A stretch of 64,000 nucleotides of DNA, from the NCBI RefSeq assembly GCF_018070025.1, contig NZ_JAGPYQ010000001.1, positions 3,224,001-3,288,000 of the forward strand, written 5' to 3'. Below are positions 17,459 to 26,348 of the stretch, one piece after another (position 1 is the first letter of the stretch; each line of letters starts with the position of its first letter). This DNA comes from Streptomyces liliiviolaceus. GTDB taxonomy: Bacteria; Actinomycetota; Actinomycetes; Streptomycetales; Streptomycetaceae. Position numbers and translations under genes: made by a program. The notes beneath the pieces were generated by a model. It was not told the DNA's origin, did not search any database, and saw nothing but the letters and a program-made list of their open reading frames with translations.

Positions 17459-18814
17459 ATGACTGCCTTCCTGATCGCCCTGGTGCTGGTCGTCGCCGCT
17501 GCAGGTCTCCTGCGGTGGCGGCGCCCCGCCTGGTACTGGCTGGTCTTCGGCGTCACCTTCGCTGTCCTGCGGGTCCTGGTCCGTTACGTCTCAGTCATGG
17601 ACGCCTGCGGGCTGACGGTGCCGCCCTCCCGGTGGCGCCTGGCCCTGGCCCGGATCACCAACCGGCCGGTGCCCGAGTCTCGTGTCCCGCGCATCCTGCG
17701 GGTCCGGCCCACCCGTACCGGCTTGGTAATGCGCCTCAAGCTCCGGCCGGGGCAGGACGCCTTCGACGTCTCGGCCGCGTCGGACCGGCTCCGTCACTCC
17801 TTCGGCATGTACGGCGTGACCTCTCGTGAACTTCGCTCCGGCGTGGTGGAGGTCCGTATGACCGGCTACGACGTGCTCAAGCGAGTACAGATGCCGGCCA
17901 CCGCTGCTCCCCGGCCGATGCGGGTACCGGTCGCGTTACGTGAGGACGGTTCGGTCCACTACCGCGACTACCGGGCCGTGCCGCACGGGCTCACGCTCGG
18001 CGCCACTGAGTCAGGGAAGTCCGTGTATCAGCGCAACCTCGTTGCCGGACTCGCCGCGCAGGACGTCGCCTTGGTCGGCATCGACTGCAAGCAGGGTGTC
18101 GAACTCTTCCCGCTCGCCCGGCGTTTCTCTGCTCTCGCCGACAACCCGGACACTGCCCTCGAACTCCTCGAAGCACTCGTGACGCACATGGAGGACGTCT
18201 ACCAACTCATCCGCGCTCAGCAGCGCATCAGCGTCAACGTCCCGGACGCACAGATCGCCGCAGACATCTGGGACCTGCCCGCCGACATGCGCCCGGTCCC
18301 GGTCGTGGTCCTGGTCGACGAAGTCGCCGAACTCGCCCTGTTCGCCACCAAGGATCAAGAGAAGCGCCGGGATCGCATCGTCACCGCCCTGGTCCGGCTC
18401 GCCCAGCTCGGCCGTGCCTCCGGGATCTACCTGGAGATCTGCGGGCAGCGCTTCGGCTCCGAACTCGGCAAGGGGATCACCATGCTCCGCGCCCAGCTCA
18501 CCGGCCGTACCGCGCACCGCGTCAACGACGAATCCTCCGCGAACATGGCCTTCGGCGACATCGCCCCGGATGCCGTCCTCGCCGCCATCCAGATCCCCAC
18601 CGAAACCCCCGGCATCGCCGTCACCGGCGACTCCTCCGGCGGCTGGGCCCGCATCCGCGCCCCGCACACCTCGCTGCGCCAAGCCGTGAACATCTGCAAC
18701 AAGCACGCCGACCGGACCCCGGACCTGCCCGCCCTGGAGCCCTTCCGGCCCGTGGTGGCTCCGCTGCCCTCGGCCCGAGTGCCGCTGTCCAAGACGGCCT
18801 CCGCCACCGCTTGA
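17459..18814 (+). CDS. FtsK/SpoIIIE-type DNA translocase, TraB/TraSA-like
   Basis: ATG 17459 directly follows the stop of the previous gene. The 451-residue protein has one or two N-terminal membrane helices (FLIALVLVVAAAGLL; YWLVFGVTFAVLRVLV). An FtsK-type ATPase follows, with Walker A LGATESGKS and Walker B VVVLVDEVAEL, then a QRFGSELGKG segment. In Streptomyces, a single FtsK-like hexamer (TraB, TraSA in pSAM2) moves double-stranded plasmid DNA between mycelial cells. It is shorter than TraB of large plasmids but in the range of AICE proteins. This is the main conjugation gene of the element. Confidence 0.9.
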   Translation: MTAFLIALVLVVAAAGLLRWRRPAWYWLVFGVTFAVLRVLVRYVSVMDACGLTVPPSRWRLALARITNRPVPESRVPRILRVRPTRTGLVMRLKLRPGQDAFDVSAASDRLRHSFGMYGVTSRELRSGVVEVRMTGYDVLKRVQMPATAAPRPMRVPVALREDGSVHYRDYRAVPHGLTLGATESGKSVYQRNLVAGLAAQDVALVGIDCKQGVELFPLARRFSALADNPDTALELLEALVTHMEDVYQLIRAQQRISVNVPDAQIAADIWDLPADMRPVPVVVLVDEVAELALFATKDQEKRRDRIVTALVRLAQLGRASGIYLEICGQRFGSELGKGITMLRAQLTGRTAHRVNDESSANMAFGDIAPDAVLAAIQIPTETPGIAVTGDSSGGWARIRAPHTSLRQAVNICNKHADRTPDLPALEPFRPVVAPLPSARVPLSKTASATA

Positions 18815-18898
18815 TCCTCCCCGCACCCCCGGTCGGCGCGACCGTCCCTCGCGCCAGGTCCCTACCCCCTCCATGCCTCATTGCCGGAAGGAGCCGTG

Positions 18899-19606
18899 AT
18901 GGCCCGCCCCGCCCTCCGAGTTGACGCCGTGCTCGTCCAAGCCGTCATCGCCGGGGCACTCTCCTTCGCCCACCTGCACGACCTGGCCGCCGCTGCCGGA
19001 CAGAGCGGCTGGAAAGCCTGGGCCTACCCGATCAGCGTTGACCTGCTCCTGGTCGCCGCCTGGCGACGACTGCGCTCCGACGGTCCGTCCCGGCTGGCCT
19101 GGTGCTGGTTCGTCATCGCCCTGGTCGCCTCGCTCGGCGCCAACATCGCCACCGCCGGGCTCCTCGACCTCGACCGGGTCCCTGCCTGGCTGCGCATCCT
19201 CGTCGCCGCTTGGCCCGCCCTGGCCTTCATGGGCGGCACGCTCCTGGCCCATTCTGCCAACGACCACCCGGCGGCGCCCGAAGTGCCGGCTGCGGCACCG
19301 GAGCCCGAGACCGGTCCCGAACCGATCACCTCGTCTGAGCTGGGACCCATGCCGGTCGCGCTGAACGAGCCGGAGGAAACTCCCGCACTCCCGGCCGCCG
19401 CTGTGCCGACCTCAGCTCCTGAGCCTGCCCCGGGTCCGCCCATGGCTGCGACTCCGTCGGTTCCGGCCGCGCTGGTCGACCACGCACGCAAGGTCGCCGC
19501 CGACCACCACGCCCGTACCGGATCGCCGATCGACACCGACACCCTGCGCCTCCGCCTCGGCGTCCCGTCCCAGCTCGCCCACGCCATCGCCGCCCAACTC
19601 GCCTGA
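18899..19606 (+). CDS. DUF2637 membrane protein, AICE spread-like
   Basis: ATG 18899 follows GGAAGGAG at a good distance. About 235 residues. The first 110 contain four membrane segments in DUF2637 style (AVIAGALSFAHLHDLA; WAYPISVDLLLVAAW; FVIALVASLGANIATAGLL; ILVAAWPALAFMGGTLL). A long Ala/Pro/Glu-rich linker follows. The C-terminal 45 residues look like a small helix-turn-helix (TGSPIDTDTLRLRLGVPS). DUF2637 proteins are encoded in the spread regions of Streptomyces conjugative elements and are thought to help intramycelial movement of the element. Confidence 0.8.
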   Translation: MARPALRVDAVLVQAVIAGALSFAHLHDLAAAAGQSGWKAWAYPISVDLLLVAAWRRLRSDGPSRLAWCWFVIALVASLGANIATAGLLDLDRVPAWLRILVAAWPALAFMGGTLLAHSANDHPAAPEVPAAAPEPETGPEPITSSELGPMPVALNEPEETPALPAAAVPTSAPEPAPGPPMAATPSVPAALVDHARKVAADHHARTGSPIDTDTLRLRLGVPSQLAHAIAAQLA

Positions 19607-19627
19607 TCAGAAAGGAGCGCCACCGAC

Positions 19628-19819
19628 ATGCCTGCTCGCGACCACTTCCACTCCGTGATGCGGATCGGGCCCGTGCAGATCGGCACCCACCGCGACCGCA
19701 ACGGCCAGACCAAGCACGCCGTTGTGTGCACCAACGACCGGTGCGGCTGGTCCGCCGACTACGGCAGCGCGACCGCAGCCCAGCTCGCCGCCCGTACCCA
19801 CCGCTGCACCGCCCGATAG
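19628..19819 (+). CDS. small mobile element transfer protein, 63 aa
   Basis: ATG 19628 with AAAGGAG upstream. This short protein is typical of Streptomyces AICEs and is usually named mobile element transfer protein. It has HFHSVMRIGPVQIGTHRDR at the start and a CTNDRCGW motif with later His and Cys that may bind zinc (Cys/Cys ... His/Cys). It lies between the DUF2637 gene and two further small membrane genes, all in one transcript. Its exact role in transfer is not known. Confidence 0.75.
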   Translation: MPARDHFHSVMRIGPVQIGTHRDRNGQTKHAVVCTNDRCGWSADYGSATAAQLAARTHRCTAR

Positions 19820-19830
19820 GAGCCCGCCCC

Positions 19831-19986
19831 GTGGACGTCCCGCTCTGGCTCGCCCTTGCCGCCGTCGGCTACCTCGGCATCAAGCTCATCCGCCCGCCCC
19901 TCTGGCTGGTCCTGGTGCTGCTCCTCGGCGGCTACCTCATCGCGGACAGCCTCCTCGCCCCGGTCATCGACACCGCCGTCAAGTAA
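19831..19986 (+). CDS. very small membrane protein, 51 aa, spread-type
   Basis: GTG 19831 with ATAGGAG eight bases upstream. The product is essentially two hydrophobic helices (WLALAAVGYLGIKL; LWLVLVLLLGGYLIADSLL). Its place between the transfer protein and the SpdD-like gene, and its size, match the small Spd membrane proteins of pSAM2-type elements, which act in plasmid spread within the mycelium. Confidence 0.7.
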   Translation: MDVPLWLALAAVGYLGIKLIRPPLWLVLVLLLGGYLIADSLLAPVIDTAVK

Positions 19987-20010
19987 GCCGTCCCGAAGGG
20001 AGATCCGCTG

Positions 20011-20325
20011 ATGTTCCGCCCGAAGATCCCGGCCATGCCGCAGCCCACCGGCTTCATCACCCCGCCCGTCGTCATCGAGCCGACGGCTGTCATCCAGCAC
20101 ACCCCGACTTCCCCCGCGCCCGTACCCGTTGCTCCGACTCGGCCGACTGTTCAGCTCACCCCTGGCGCCGTCGTCGCCCTCGTCGGAAGCGGCACGGCCG
20201 TCGTCCTGGTCGTCGGCGCCGTACTTGTCTCGATGCTCCTGGCGGTCGCCATTACTGGTGCGTCCGTCGCCATCTGCGCCTTGGTCATCCGCTCGCTCAT
20301 CACGAGCGAGGCGAAGCACCGCTGA
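20011..20325 (+). CDS. SpdD-like spread protein, 104 aa
   Basis: ATG 20011 preceded by AAGGGAG. The N-terminal half is Pro/Thr-rich (IPAMPQPTGFITPPVV). The C-terminal half has two hydrophobic helices (AVVALVGSGTAVVLVVGAVL; LLAVAITGASVAICALV) and a basic tail. This is the layout of SpdD proteins of Streptomyces plasmids and AICEs. It belongs to the spread cassette between the translocase and the replication initiator. Confidence 0.75.
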   Translation: MFRPKIPAMPQPTGFITPPVVIEPTAVIQHTPTSPAPVPVAPTRPTVQLTPGAVVALVGSGTAVVLVVGAVLVSMLLAVAITGASVAICALVIRSLITSEAKHR

Positions 20326-20413
20326 CCGACTCCCGGGCGGCCTCAACCACCAAGTCTCCGCGGCCCGGGAGCCGTGCCCCTCTCCGATCTCGCAACCGGA
20401 AGGAACCCCCAGC

Positions 20414-20599
20414 ATGCCCCCGCACAGCCACCCGCAGGCTCACATCTGCTCGAACTGCAACGGTCATGCTTCCGTCGCCATCACCCTCGGCGGACGTGAC
20501 CGGCACGGCCACCTGCGGATCATCACCGCCAACTGCCGGGCCTGCCACGGCACCGGTACCTCCCGCCGCTCGACCGCAGGGGAGGGCGCCCGTGCCTGA
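20414..20599 (+). CDS. zinc-ribbon AICE protein, 61 aa
   Basis: ATG 20414 with AAGGAA upstream. Two Cys pairs (CSNC near residue 12 and CRAC near residue 43) form a probable zinc ribbon, in a small His- and basic-rich protein. Its end overlaps the start of the replication initiator by 8 bases, so translation is coupled. Small zinc-ribbon proteins occur at this position in other Streptomyces elements; the function is unknown. A role with the initiator or in regulation is inferred from the coupling only. Confidence 0.65.
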   Translation: MPPHSHPQAHICSNCNGHASVAITLGGRDRHGHLRIITANCRACHGTGTSRRSTAGEGARA

Positions 20600-21971
20600 C
20601 GTCCTCCTCAACCCGATCACCCTCGGCGACCTGCTGAGGGTGGCTGCGGCCGACGACTTCGACCGCTGGCAGGACCAGATCCGCCGTACCGGCGGCTGCG
20701 CCGATCCGATCCACCTCACCGGCTGGACCCTCGCCAAGGACAAGACGACCGGCGAGACCCTGCACCGCTACTCCACCGAGAACGAGCCCGGCGGACGCCT
20801 CCGCGTCGCCTGCGGAAACCGCCGAGCCTCCCGCTGCCCCTCCTGCGCCTGGACGTACGCCGGAGACACCTACCACCTCATCCGCGCGGGCCTGGCCGGG
20901 GACGACCGCCGAGACATCCCCGCCACCGTTCGCGACCACCCCCGCGTCTTCGCCACCCTCACCGCTCCGTCCTTCGGACCGGTCCACAACCGTCCCGACC
21001 GAGGCGCCTGCCGCTGCGGCACCCACCATGCGTCCGATGCGCTTGAGCTCGGCACGGCACTCGATCCGAAGACGTACGACTACGCGGGCGCCGTCCTGTT
21101 CAACAACTACGCCGGACAGCTGTGGCAGCGGTTCACCAACCGACTGCGCCGCGAGATCGCTGTCCGTGCCGGCCTCACCCAACGCGAACTCAAGGAAGTC
21201 GCTCGGCTCTCGTACGGCAAGGTCGCCGAGTTCCAGAAACGCGGCGCCCTGCACTTCCACGCCGTGATCCGTATCGATGGCCCGGATGGACCCGACACCC
21301 CGCCCCCGTTCTGGGCATCGGCTGACCTGCTCTCGGATGCCATCAAGGCCGCCGCCGCGCACTCCTACACCTCTGTCTCCGTGCCTGCCATCGAGGACGA
21401 GCCTGCCCGCACCTTCCGGTGGGGCACTCAGCTCGACGTGCGGCCCGTGAAGGCGTTCGGCGACGGCTCCGACATCACTGAACAAGCCGTGGCCTCGTAC
21501 GTTGCCAAGTACGCCACCAAGGCCGCCGAGAACACCGGCTCCATCGACCGCCGCATCGGCGAACTCTCCGAACTCGACCGCCACGGCGTCCCCGACCACA
21601 CACGCAGCCTGATCGAAGCGTGCAAGCGACTCGACCCGCTGTACCCGGACCGGCGCCTCTGGGCCTGGGCTCACATGCTTGGCTTCCGCGGCCACTTCTC
21701 CTCCAAGTCCCGGCGCTACTCGACCACCCTCGGGGAGCTCCGGCAGGCCCGTGCCGACTTCCGTGCCGAGCAGGAACGCCGAGCACTCGGCCTCGACGAC
21801 ATCGAGCCGGACACCGTCCTCGTCCTCGCCGACTGGCAGTACGCCGGGCATGGCCACACCCCCGGCGAATCCGCACTCGCCGCCACCATCGCCCGGGACC
21901 TGCAACTCAACCGTGAAACCGCACGCGAAGCCCTACGCGACCAACGCGCCACGGAAGGAGCCGCAGTATGA
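20592..21971 (+). CDS. repSA: RepSA-like rolling-circle replication initiator
   Basis: GTG 20592 with GGGAGGGC eight bases upstream gives 459 residues. Near the N terminus there is a cysteine-rich part (CGNRRASRCPSCAW; GACRCGTHH). In the middle, GALHFHAVI gives a HUH-type metal-binding motif, and further on SYVAKYATK gives the tyrosine motif of rolling-circle initiators. RepSA of pSAM2 starts replication of the excised circular element by this mechanism. It overlaps the excisionase gene by 4 bases (ATGA), the usual repSA-xis-int order. Confidence 0.85.
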   Translation: MPDVLLNPITLGDLLRVAAADDFDRWQDQIRRTGGCADPIHLTGWTLAKDKTTGETLHRYSTENEPGGRLRVACGNRRASRCPSCAWTYAGDTYHLIRAGLAGDDRRDIPATVRDHPRVFATLTAPSFGPVHNRPDRGACRCGTHHASDALELGTALDPKTYDYAGAVLFNNYAGQLWQRFTNRLRREIAVRAGLTQRELKEVARLSYGKVAEFQKRGALHFHAVIRIDGPDGPDTPPPFWASADLLSDAIKAAAAHSYTSVSVPAIEDEPARTFRWGTQLDVRPVKAFGDGSDITEQAVASYVAKYATKAAENTGSIDRRIGELSELDRHGVPDHTRSLIEACKRLDPLYPDRRLWAWAHMLGFRGHFSSKSRRYSTTLGELRQARADFRAEQERRALGLDDIEPDTVLVLADWQYAGHGHTPGESALAATIARDLQLNRETAREALRDQRATEGAAV

Positions 21972-22180
21972 AAGACCGCTACCTCAGCGTCGACCAGGTC
22001 GCCGAGCTGCTCGGTACGACGGCCCGTTTCCCTCGACGCCTGATTGCCGAGCGGCGCATCACCTTCGTCAAGGTCGGCCGTCACGTCCGCATCCCCGAAA
22101 GTGCTGTGGACGCCTTCGTGGCGGCGCACACCGTGGAGCCGATCACCGGTCGTACCTCGCACCTCAAGGCGGTGGCCTGA
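21968..22180 (+). CDS. xis: excisionase (helix-turn-helix), 70 aa
   Basis: ATG 21968 overlaps the stop of the initiator gene, and its own stop overlaps the integrase start by one base. The 70 residues have the MerR/excisionase-like helix-turn-helix (YLSVDQVAELLGTT; RIPESAVDAFVAAH) that directs Int toward excision of the element. The coupled order rep-xis-int ties replication to excision. Confidence 0.85.
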   Translation: MKDRYLSVDQVAELLGTTARFPRRLIAERRITFVKVGRHVRIPESAVDAFVAAHTVEPITGRTSHLKAVA

Positions 22181-23313
22181 TGCCCAACGCCAAAGGGCGC
22201 CGTCGCCGCTTCGGATCCGTACGCAAGCTGCCCTCGGGGCGCTTCCAGGCCCGCTACCGGGGCCCGGACGGTCTGATGCGCACCGCGGACAAGACGTTCG
22301 CCACGCAGACCGACGCGGACCGCTGGCTCGTGAAGCAAGAGGCCGAGATCCTCGACGGCAACTGGCAGAAGCCTGACGTCACGGTGACTTTCGGCGACTT
22401 CGCGGAGTCCTGGTTCAAAGATCGCGACTACGCCGCCACCACTCGGGAGCGCAACGCGGGCGTGCTCAAGCTGCACATCCTGCCGACCTTCCGTGCGGTT
22501 CCGCTGCGGGAGATCACCACACCGCAGGTACGGCGCTGGCGTACCGATCTCCTCGCTTCCGGGGTCGGCGCGGCCACCGTCTCCAAGTCGTACCAAGTAC
22601 TGCGGGCCATCATGAACACGGCCGTGGATGACGGACTGATCCAGCGCAACCCGTGCCGGATCAAGGGTGCTGGGGCAGTCACTCACACCGAGCGGCCGTT
22701 CCTGTCCGTACCCGAGGTCTACCGGCTCGCCGAGGCCGTTCCGCCGCACTGCCGCGTCTTGATCCTCCTGGCCGCGTTCACGGCGCTCCGCTTCGGTGAG
22801 CTGGCCGCACTCCAACGCCGTGACATCGACCTGGAGGCCCGTACCGTCTCCGTTCGTCGCGCGTACGCCGAGACACGTACGGAGGGCCTCACGGTCAAGG
22901 CTCCCAAGAGCGCGGCCGGTGTCCGCACCGTGGCGTTCCCGGCCTCGCTCGTCGAGGAGCTGGCTCACCACCTCGCCGAGCACGCGAGTGCCGGCCGGAC
23001 CGGGCTCGTCTTCGTCGGGGCCCGCGGTGGTGTCCTGCGGCGGAACAACTTCCGGAGGATCTGGCTCCGGGCGCTCGACTCGACCGGCCTCGGTGACGTC
23101 CACTTCCACGATCTCCGGCATACGGGGAACACCCTCGCCGCGACTGGTGGGGCGACCACGCGAGAGCTGATGCATCGTATGGGGCACTCGTCCGTGCGGG
23201 CTGCGCTCATCTATCAGCACCTCGTCAACGGGCGGGACCACCAGATCGCCGATTACGTCGATGGGCAGATCCGGAAGGTCAAGCGGCCTCCGCAGGATCC
23301 TTCTGGCACGTAA
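22180..23313 (+). CDS. int: tyrosine site-specific integrase of the AICE
   Basis: ATG 22180, 377 residues. An N-terminal arm-binding domain (residues 5-60) is followed by a core-binding SAM-like domain (FGDFAESWFKDRDY). The catalytic domain shows the Arg of TALRFGEL, the HDLRHT box, and the final GHSSVRAALIYQH with His and the nucleophilic Tyr. It integrates the element into, and with Xis excises it from, a tRNA gene. The gene ends 93 bases from the 3' end of an intact tRNA-Val, the probable target. Confidence 0.9.
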   Translation: MPNAKGRRRRFGSVRKLPSGRFQARYRGPDGLMRTADKTFATQTDADRWLVKQEAEILDGNWQKPDVTVTFGDFAESWFKDRDYAATTRERNAGVLKLHILPTFRAVPLREITTPQVRRWRTDLLASGVGAATVSKSYQVLRAIMNTAVDDGLIQRNPCRIKGAGAVTHTERPFLSVPEVYRLAEAVPPHCRVLILLAAFTALRFGELAALQRRDIDLEARTVSVRRAYAETRTEGLTVKAPKSAAGVRTVAFPASLVEELAHHLAEHASAGRTGLVFVGARGGVLRRNNFRRIWLRALDSTGLGDVHFHDLRHTGNTLAATGGATTRELMHRMGHSSVRAALIYQHLVNGRDHQIADYVDGQIRKVKRPPQDPSGT

Positions 23314-23324
23314 GTGGCACGGCG
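23306..23324. repeat. TGGCACG direct repeats at the integrase 3' end
   Basis: TGGCACG occurs twice, 10 bases apart, across the integrase stop codon. The same motif flanks the tRNA-Gly relic at 5.3-5.5 kb. Short repeats at this place are candidates for Int or Xis arm-binding sites. Confidence 0.45.
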
Positions 23325-23347
23325 GCGAAAACGCGCCGACAAAGATC

Positions 23348-23389
23348 AAGGCCCAGGCATCCGGCTTCGCACCGGTTGACCTGGGCCTT
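23348..23389 (+). terminator. terminator hairpin between integrase and tRNA-Val
   Basis: Arms AAGGCCCAGG and CCTGGGCCTT pair perfectly, with an inner CCGG...CCGG pair. The hairpin lies 34 bases after the integrase stop codon. Confidence 0.75.
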
Positions 23390-23405
23390 AGTCGTGTCCT
23401 GGAGC

Positions 23406-23480
23406 TGGTGGGCGCGGACGGTTTCGAACCGCCGACATCCGCCTTGTAAGGGCGGCGCTCTACCGCTGAGCTACGCGCCC
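23406..23480 (-). tRNA. tRNA-Val (anticodon TAC)
   Basis: A complete cloverleaf on the minus strand, 72 nt plus encoded CCA. It has acceptor GGGCGCG/CGCGCCC, a D-arm, an anticodon stem CCGCC/GGCGG with loop CTTACAA (anticodon TAC), and T-loop TTCGAAA. Its 3' end faces the AICE integrase and is the presumed attB/attR site. I found no partial copy to the left within the window. Confidence 0.95.
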
Positions 23481-23676
23481 GGGACGAGTCGACAGCCTAC
23501 ATTGCCCGGGGTGGTGCCCCGCAAACCCGTTCCCGGGGGTGCCGTGCGGGGGTTTTCCCCACCCCCGATCCGGGAGTGGTCCGGATCCCCCGGCCGGGGC
23601 CGGATCCGTACGGTCGAAGTGTGTCCCGGTACGACGGGGCGAGGCCTTGGGCGTTCGGATCTGGGGGAGTTTCGGT

Positions 23677-24474
23677 ATGAGTGGTCGTCAGCGTTTGTCG
23701 GGTAGTCGTGGGTGGCGGCGTCGTGGGGGGCTCGGTGCCGTCGGCGTGGGGGTTGTCGCCGTGGGGCTGCTTGCCTCCGGGTGCGGGAACAGCGCCGAGG
23801 AGGACAAGGATCCTGAGACGCGGTCCTTTCAGCTCCAAGGGCGTTCGCTGACCGTCGACTCCGACGACTCGGCGCTGGAACTCGTCGTGGGGGACGTGGA
23901 CGACGTACAGGTCACCCGGTGGTTCAAGGCCAGTGTCGCGATCGGCAAGGATCCCGAGATCACCTGGAGCATGGACGAGGGCGACACTCTGAAACTGCGG
24001 GTGCACTGTTCCGGTGTGGTCACCGACTGCTCGGCCAAGCACCGGATCGTCGTGCCGCGCGGGGTCGCCCTCACGGTCAAGGACCAGGACGGGAGCGTGC
24101 GGGCCACCGGGTTCGAGGAAGCGCTCGATATTCGCGCCGCCGACGGGTCCGTGCGGGTTCAGGATGTTTCCGGGCGCCTTACGCTGCGTACCGAGGACGG
24201 GTCCGTCCATGGCAGTGGTATCGACTCCCGGCAGGTTGAGGTGAACACGCAGGACGGGGCCGCCCGTCTCGAATTCGTCTCCGTTCCGGACCGGGTCTCG
24301 GCGCGTGGGCAGGACGGGTCTCTCACCATCGGGCTGCCGGATGCGAAGTACCGGGTCACGACCGGTGCCCAGGACGGGTCCGTGGACGTGTCCGTGCCGC
24401 GTGACAACAGCAGCTCCCATGTGGTGTCCGCCCACACCCAGGACGGGAAAGTCACGGTGCGTACCGCGAACTAA
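23677..24474 (+). CDS. DUF4097-type lipoprotein with beta-helix-like repeats
   Basis: ATG 23677 with GGGGGAG upstream. The N terminus is basic and followed by a hydrophobic stretch ending in LLASGCG, a lipobox, so the mature protein starts at the Cys and is anchored outside the membrane. The rest is built of repeating strands with QDGSVR, ADGSVRVQDV, TEDGSVHGSG and similar units. These are characteristic of the DUF4097 adhesin-like beta-solenoid family. The function of such Streptomyces lipoproteins is unknown. Confidence 0.85.
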   Translation: MSGRQRLSGSRGWRRRGGLGAVGVGVVAVGLLASGCGNSAEEDKDPETRSFQLQGRSLTVDSDDSALELVVGDVDDVQVTRWFKASVAIGKDPEITWSMDEGDTLKLRVHCSGVVTDCSAKHRIVVPRGVALTVKDQDGSVRATGFEEALDIRAADGSVRVQDVSGRLTLRTEDGSVHGSGIDSRQVEVNTQDGAARLEFVSVPDRVSARGQDGSLTIGLPDAKYRVTTGAQDGSVDVSVPRDNSSSHVVSAHTQDGKVTVRTAN

Positions 24475-24560
24475 CCGGCCCGTGTGTTCGTCTTTACCTG
24501 GTGGGAGAATGAATCGGGGCCACCACCGGGGCAGGACGGATCTCAGCACGGGAGAGGGAA

Positions 24561-25958
24561 GTGACGGCGACACCGGCGACACCTTCACAGCCGTACACGC
24601 CGTTTGTGCCGTGCGCACAGCAAGTACCCCGGTCCCGTGCGGGCCGTGACCTGTTGGGCCTCGTTCTGCTGCCGCTTCCGCTGGTCGCGCTCATGCTTCC
24701 CGCCGCCTTCGCCGGCGGGGGTACGCGGCGGTGGTTCGGGGGGCGTTCCGAGAGCCAGCGGGCCGAGGCGCAGGCCGCGAAGGATGCCGCGGCGGCCGCG
24801 TTCTACGAGCTCGACACCGCGCAGCGTGATCTGCGGATCTCGATCGAGACCATCACCGCCGTCGACGACACCCCGCCCGCCCGGCGCGCGGTCGCCGACT
24901 TCGAGGCGCTCGGCCGGCGCATCGACGAGGTCAGTCATACGTACATCGACGCCGTCGACGCCCATGATCTCGACCGGGACGATCTGGAGGCCTCCGTCGC
25001 CGCGCATGCGCGTACGGAGCTGACCAGGGCCAAGGACGAGCTGGTCCGCGTCAAGCAGGAGCTTGATCGGTTCGAGCGGGGGCTCGGGCCGCTGCTCGGG
25101 AAGGCCGAGACCCAGCTCGCCCGGCTCGCCCCTGCCGTGGAGCGCGCCCGGCAGTCCCTGCTTGCCGCGTCGAACGCGCTCGACGCGGTGCGGGGGAGCG
25201 GCCTCAAGGCCGACGATCTGGCCGCCCGTCTTGCCGCGCTCGCCCCCGAGCTCACCAAGCTCAACCAGGGTGCCGGGCAGCACGGCGTGCCGGAGACGCT
25301 GGAGCGGGCCGACCGGGTCGCGCGGGACGCCGGGGCCGTGCGCGCGGAGGCCGAGCGGTTGCCGGAGCGGGCCACCGAGATCGACCGCCGTCTCGTGTCG
25401 CTGCGTACGCGCGCGCAGGCGCTCACCACGCGGTCCGGGCAGGTCAATCCGGTGCTCAGCGAGTTGCGGCGGCGGTTCGTGGCTGCGTGCTGGCAGGACC
25501 TCCAGCATGTGCCCGACCAGGCCGAGGAGGCCGTCCGGCAGGCGGAGACGAAGCTGGCGGAGGCGCGGGCCGCTCGGGAGGAGCAGCGGTGGGCCGATGC
25601 GACGGCCCTGCTGTCCACCGTGCGGGCGCTGTTGAACACGACCGATGAGGCGGTGTCCGCGGCGGGGGATCGGTTGCGGCGGCTGAACGAGGTGTCGAAG
25701 GATCCGCAGCGGGAGATCGAGCGGACGCGGTTCGCGATCCGGGATGCGCAGCGGCTCGCCATGGCCGGGCGCAACACGCCCGATCCCCGGCAGGCGCGGC
25801 CGCTCGACGAGTCGGTGGCTCGGCTGGAGCGGGCTATCGGGGGGTTGGAGGGGCGGCATCCGGACTACTGGCACTTTCTGACCGAGTTGGAGGGTGTGCG
25901 GGGGACTGTTGCGGGGGTTGTTTCGCAGATTCGGGAGGAGCGGGGGGCTGGGGCCTAG
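24561..25958 (+). CDS. membrane-anchored coiled-coil protein, 465 aa
   Basis: GTG 24561 with GGAGAGGG upstream. After a short N terminus there is one strong membrane helix (LVLLPLPLVALMLPAAFAG). A long, highly charged alpha-helical domain rich in Ala, Glu, Arg and Leu then runs to the end, with heptad-like coiled-coil stretches (ELTRAKDELVRVKQELDRFE). It resembles uncharacterised Streptomyces proteins with a TPM- or spectrin-like helical part. No catalytic motif is visible. It could be a structural envelope or cell-division-linked scaffold, but that is a guess from shape. Confidence 0.8.
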   Translation: MTATPATPSQPYTPFVPCAQQVPRSRAGRDLLGLVLLPLPLVALMLPAAFAGGGTRRWFGGRSESQRAEAQAAKDAAAAAFYELDTAQRDLRISIETITAVDDTPPARRAVADFEALGRRIDEVSHTYIDAVDAHDLDRDDLEASVAAHARTELTRAKDELVRVKQELDRFERGLGPLLGKAETQLARLAPAVERARQSLLAASNALDAVRGSGLKADDLAARLAALAPELTKLNQGAGQHGVPETLERADRVARDAGAVRAEAERLPERATEIDRRLVSLRTRAQALTTRSGQVNPVLSELRRRFVAACWQDLQHVPDQAEEAVRQAETKLAEARAAREEQRWADATALLSTVRALLNTTDEAVSAAGDRLRRLNEVSKDPQREIERTRFAIRDAQRLAMAGRNTPDPRQARPLDESVARLERAIGGLEGRHPDYWHFLTELEGVRGTVAGVVSQIREERGAGA

Positions 25959-25971
25959 TCGGGTCGCCTTG

Positions 25972-26046
25972 CGGCTCCGACTCCGGCTCCGACTCCGGCT
26001 CCGACTCCGGCTCCGGCTCCGGCTCCGACTCCGGCTCCGGCTCTGG
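25972..26046. repeat. simple tandem repeat of CTCCGA/CTCCGG units
   Basis: About 75 bases made of hexamers CTCCGA and CTCCGG directly after the previous gene. No protein is likely here. Confidence 0.85.
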
Positions 26047-26098
26047 CTTGCGGCTTCGCCGAGGTGGGGAGTGTTTTGACTGCGGGGCGGTGGGGGTT

Positions 26099-26335
26099 GG
26101 TTGCGCAGTTCCCCGCGCCCCTGGGTGGGTGGGGGTGTGCCCGGGTTTTGGAGGTCCGGGCTGGCTTGGGTGGGGGACTTTGGCTGCGGGCCTGGAGGGG
26201 GCTGGTTGCGCAGTTCCCCGCGCCCCTGGGTGGGTGGGGGTGTGCCCGGGTTTTGGAGGTCCGGGCCGGTCTGGGTGGGGGACTTTGGCTGCGGGCCTGG
26301 AGGGGGCTGGTTGTGCCGTTCCCCGCGTCCCTGAG
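26099..26335. repeat. 105-bp tandem repeat containing the GTTCCCCGCGCCCCT element
   Basis: Two nearly identical 105-bp units start at 26099 and 26204, and a third, shortened and diverged unit starts at 26309. Each begins with the dispersed element GCGCAGTTCCCCGCGCCCCT. Because 105 is a multiple of 3, three frames stay open with repeated peptides, which explains several spurious open frames. The repeat lies between two convergent genes. Confidence 0.9.
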
Positions 26336-26348
26336 GGGGGTCGCGGGG

